From an uncultured Bradyrhizobium sp. (GTDB lineage Bacteria; Pseudomonadota; Alphaproteobacteria; Rhizobiales; Xanthobacteraceae): a stretch of 55,264 nucleotides of DNA. Both the position numbers and the translations under genes were made by a program. Under the pieces are notes generated by a model. The model was not told the origin of the DNA, did no database searches, and was given only the letters and a program-made list of their open reading frames with translations. Shown here one piece after another: positions 52,961 through 55,264 of the stretch (position 1 is the stretch's first letter; each line of letters opens with the position of its first letter). The stretch is from assembly GCF_936928535.1 (NCBI RefSeq), contig NZ_CAKZHY010000023.1, positions 1 through 55,264 on the forward strand, in the 5' to 3' direction.

Positions 52961-53707
52961 ATGGGCGAGGTCGATCGCTCCGTCTCGCAGACGGTGAAGG
53001 CGCAGCTCGCGCTGCGCGACCAGATCTTGTCCGGATCGTTGCGACCCGGCGAGCGCATCTCCGAGCTTCAGGCGGTAGAGACCACCGGCGCCTCGCGCAC
53101 ACCGGTGCGCATGGCGCTGGTGCGGCTGGAGGAGGAGGGGCTGCTGGAAGCGATCCCCTCGGGCGGCTTCATGGTGAAGGCGTTTTCCGAGCGCGACATC
53201 TCCGATTCCATCGAGCTGCGCGGCACGCTGGAGGGGCTCGCCGCGCGCTTTGCCGCGGAGCGCGGCGTCTCCGCGCGCGAGCTCGAGCCGCTGAAGGAGT
53301 GTCTTGCCGCCATCGACGAATTGCTGCGGCAGGTGCCGATCTCGATCGAGGCGTTCTCGTCCTATGTCACCTTGAATGCGCGCTTCCATGCGCTGCTCAC
53401 CGAGCTGTCGCGCAGCCCGCCGCTGATCCGCCAGATCGACCGTGCCTCGGCGCTGCCGTTCGCCTCGCCATCTGGATTCGTGATGGCGCAGTCGGCGCTC
53501 GCCGAGGCGCAGCAGATCCTGATCATCGGGCAGGAGCACCACCGCGTGGTGATTGACGCCATCGAGAACCGCGAAGGCGCACGCGCCGAGGCGATCATGC
53601 GCGAGCACGCGCGGCTCGCGGTGCGAAACTTGCGGCTCGCGCTGCGCAACCGAACCCATCTCGACCTCTTGCCGGCGCTCGCGCTGATCAAGACCGCAAC
53701 CGATTGA
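52961..53707 (+). CDS. vanR: GntR-family transcriptional regulator (VanR-like)
   Basis: A 248-residue FadR-type regulator. Winged-helix DNA-binding domain at about 10-75 (LRDQILSGSLRPGERISELQAVETTGASRTPVRMALVRLEEEGLLEAI), then an all-helical FCD effector domain (about 85-225) with conserved Asp and His residues. It starts 3 bp after vanA. Having the regulator gene between the two enzyme subunit genes is unusual. It likely represses the locus and is released by vanillate, as in described VanR proteins. Confidence 0.87.
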   Translation: MGEVDRSVSQTVKAQLALRDQILSGSLRPGERISELQAVETTGASRTPVRMALVRLEEEGLLEAIPSGGFMVKAFSERDISDSIELRGTLEGLAARFAAERGVSARELEPLKECLAAIDELLRQVPISIEAFSSYVTLNARFHALLTELSRSPPLIRQIDRASALPFASPSGFVMAQSALAEAQQILIIGQEHHRVVIDAIENREGARAEAIMREHARLAVRNLRLALRNRTHLDLLPALALIKTATD

Positions 53708-53714
53708 GGGCACC

Positions 53715-54695
53715 ATGCGCTTCGTCGAAACCTGGATTCCGGCAACGCTCGTCTCGACGCGCGATCTGTCGCCTGGCATCCGCGAATTCCTGATCAGGCC
53801 CGACCAGTTCGACGGTGCCGCCTATCCGGTCGGCAGCCACATCAATGTCGGCGTCACCATCGACGGCCAGCCGGAGACGCGGTCCTATTCGCTGGTCGGG
53901 GAAGCCTCGCCGCAGGGCTTGCGGATCGCGGTGCGCCGCGCCGAGGACTCCCGCGGCGGCTCGCGCTACATGTGGCAGCTCGCGCCCGGCGCGCGGCTCG
54001 ACATCACCCGGCCCGCGTCGCTTGTCGCGGTCGACTGGGCCCGCGATAATTATTGCCTGATCGCCGGCGGCATCGGCATCACGCCGATCGTCGGCGCCGC
54101 ACAGGCGCTGACCCGCCGTGGCTCCGATATCACCCTGCATTACGCCGTGCGCGGCCGCGCGGATGCCGCCTATCTCGACGACCTCGCAAGCCTGCTCGGT
54201 GACCGGCTGGTCGTCCACGCCAGTGATGAAGACAAGCGGCTCGATCTCGATGCGCTGTTCGCCTCGCTGCCGAAGGGCACGCTCGCTCTGTTCTGTGGCC
54301 CGATGCGCATGCTCGATGCGGCGCGCCATGCCTGGATCGGTGCCGGCCATCCGCTGTCCGATCTCCGCTACGAGACCTTCGGCTCCAGCGGCACGCTGCC
54401 GACCGAAGCGTTTCGCGTGCGCCTGAAGGGCTGCGATGTCGAGCTCGAGATCCCGCGCGAGCGCTCGATGCTCGATGTCCTCAACGCCAGCGGCTTCGAG
54501 GTGATATCCGACTGCAAGCGCGGCGAGTGCGGCCTCTGCGCCATCGACGTCGTCGCTGTCGACGGGGAGATCGACCACCGCGACGTCTTCTTCAGCGATC
54601 ACCAGAAGCAAAGCAACGCGAAGATCTGCGCCTGCGTCTCCCGCGCGCGAGGCACCATCACGGTGGATACGCTGCTGCGGGCGGATGCGGTTTGA
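53715..54695 (+). CDS. vanB: Vanillate O-demethylase reductase subunit
   Basis: A 326-residue electron-transfer flavoprotein of the phthalate dioxygenase reductase type. FMN/FAD-binding barrel with ETRSYSLVG (about 55-65), NAD-binding domain with LIAGGIGITPIVGAA (about 115-130) and a C-terminal plant-type 2Fe-2S domain with SDCKRGECGLCAIDV and AKICAC (four Cys). All cofactor motifs are intact. It starts 7 bp after the regulator gene and should pass electrons from NADH to VanA. Confidence 0.92.
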   Translation: MRFVETWIPATLVSTRDLSPGIREFLIRPDQFDGAAYPVGSHINVGVTIDGQPETRSYSLVGEASPQGLRIAVRRAEDSRGGSRYMWQLAPGARLDITRPASLVAVDWARDNYCLIAGGIGITPIVGAAQALTRRGSDITLHYAVRGRADAAYLDDLASLLGDRLVVHASDEDKRLDLDALFASLPKGTLALFCGPMRMLDAARHAWIGAGHPLSDLRYETFGSSGTLPTEAFRVRLKGCDVELEIPRERSMLDVLNASGFEVISDCKRGECGLCAIDVVAVDGEIDHRDVFFSDHQKQSNAKICACVSRARGTITVDTLLRADAV

Positions 54696-54722
54696 ATTTT
54701 CCGAGAGCGGGATTGAGGCCCG

Positions 54723-55088
54723 TCACCGCCCCAGCTGCTTCGGGTCGTAAAAGAACCGCTCCTCGATCAGCTCATCGCCCCGCCAGGTCTGCCAGGCGAT
54801 CTCCTCTAGCGTGCGGGTGACGCCTTCGGCGTTGGTGAAGCTGAAGATCCAGCGCGTCGCGACGTTGTCGCCTTCGATCAGGCTCGGCCCGACGCGAACG
54901 GCCTTCACGTCTTTGGAAGCCGCCAGCACGGCGCGCTCCTTGGCGACGAGCTTCTCGCGGCCGATCGTCGGCGCGGTGTTGTTCTCGTAGGTGACGGCAT
55001 CTGGCGTGCAGAACTGCTCGATCGCGCCGATGAAATCCCCGGCTTCCAGACGCTGCGCAAAGGCTTCCACGATCTCACGGCTCGGCAT
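54723..55088 (-). CDS. SnoaL-like (NTF2 fold) protein
   Basis: A 121-residue protein with the SnoaL/ketosteroid-isomerase-like fold: VEAFAQRLEAGDFIGAIEQFCTPDAVTYENNTAPTIGREKLVAKE at the start and IAWQTWRGDELIEERFFYDP at the end. Possible active-site residues cannot be assigned. It converges on vanB, whose stop is 27 bp away. Upstream are two palindromes (55108-55143) of TetR type, so it is probably regulated by a TetR-family protein encoded outside the window. Confidence 0.82.
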   Translation of the reverse strand: MPSREIVEAFAQRLEAGDFIGAIEQFCTPDAVTYENNTAPTIGREKLVAKERAVLAASKDVKAVRVGPSLIEGDNVATRWIFSFTNAEGVTRTLEEIAWQTWRGDELIEERFFYDPKQLGR

Positions 55089-55107
55089 GCGGCACCTCTC
55101 GATAAAA

Positions 55108-55143
55108 ACCGACTGATAGTCGGTAAATACCGACCGATAGTCG
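55108..55143 (-). promoter_or_regulatory. Twin palindromes before the SnoaL-like gene (TetR type)
   Basis: ACCGACT-GAT-AGTCGGT (55108-55124), a perfect 7-bp inverted repeat, and a second, imperfect copy ACCGACCGATAGTCG (55129-55143), 21 bp centre to centre apart. This is typical of TetR-family operators; 20 bp separates the first from the start codon. Confidence 0.6.
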
Positions 55144-55167
55144 AAAAGTCAACTTCGCTGATTCTTC

Positions 55168-55215
55168 CTTCTCCCTTGTGGGAGAAGGTGGCGCGAAGCG
55201 CCGGATGAGGGGTCT
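55168..55215. repeat. Intergenic hairpin repeat at the window end
   Basis: CTTCTCCCTTGTGGGAGAAG, then GGCGCGAAGCGCCGGATGAGGGGT. Two adjacent hairpins (CTTCTCCC/GGGAGAAG and GGCGC/GCGCC). From memory, this is a common intergenic repeat in Rhizobiales genomes. Confidence 0.6.
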
Positions 55216-55264
55216 CCATCCACTCGCGAGATGGCTCGTGAGGACAGAGACCCCTCACCCCTCT

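Noticed and set aside
52961..53707. Operator-like repeat as a CRP-like box near van genes
   Set aside because: TGTATACACAA lacks the TGTGA-N6-TCACA spacing; it suits a GntR operator, not the box of the peptide genes.

Overview
The window reads like a chromosome segment of a GC-rich alphaproteobacterium of the Rhizobiales, most likely Bradyrhizobium or a close relative. The grounds are ExoP- and ExoV-like exopolysaccharide proteins, a vanillate demethylase locus, a type of inverted intergenic repeat I associate with this group, and codon usage strongly biased to G/C in third positions. This is inference from gene content; no marker gene fixes the genus.

Region 1 (about 0.25-11.8 kb) is a peptide-export island. 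A complete NHLM-type exporter (HlyD-like adaptor, C39 peptidase/ABC transporter, second long ABC transporter) lies between two inverted copies of a two-gene cassette. Each cassette encodes two small peptides with double-glycine leaders. A third peptide gene of 56 codons lies at 10333-10503 and a fourth, orphan gene at 42902-43102. All four peptide types share a leader of the form (E/V)L-x3-(E/D)L-x2-V-x-GG. A CRP-like palindrome, TGTGA-N6-TCAC(A/G) or close to it, lies about 75-80 bp upstream of the peptide genes and also upstream of a secreted caspase-like protein (44278-46149). I consider this peptide/exporter/caspase set the most interesting system here. No LanM, YcaO, radical-SAM or other modifying enzyme is seen. 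Small secreted proteins surround the exporter.

Region 2 (about 11.9-41.4 kb) is an exopolysaccharide locus. It holds an initiating polyprenyl-phosphate sugar transferase, an ExoP-like chain-length/tyrosine kinase protein, a Wzy-like polymerase, two Wzx-like flippases, four glycosyltransferases, one pyruvyl transferase and four membrane acyltransferases. It also holds two glycoside hydrolases, one Sec-exported and one a 1302-residue repeat protein with features of type I secretion, plus a secreted FAD protein and a PPP-type phosphatase. No outer-membrane export protein (Wza/ExoF type) is visible. Together these genes could start, build, decorate, flip, polymerise and trim a heavily acylated, pyruvylated polymer.

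Region 3 (about 42-55.3 kb) is mostly housekeeping and catabolic: aldose 1-epimerase, MBL-fold hydrolase, OmpR-type response regulator, lytic transglycosylase, secreted alpha/beta hydrolase, phosphoglucomutase (which supplies glucose-1-phosphate to sugar-nucleotide synthesis), the vanA-vanR-vanB locus with a likely GntR operator, and a SnoaL-like protein behind TetR-type palindromes. The orphan peptide and the caspase-like gene of region 1's proposed regulon also lie here.
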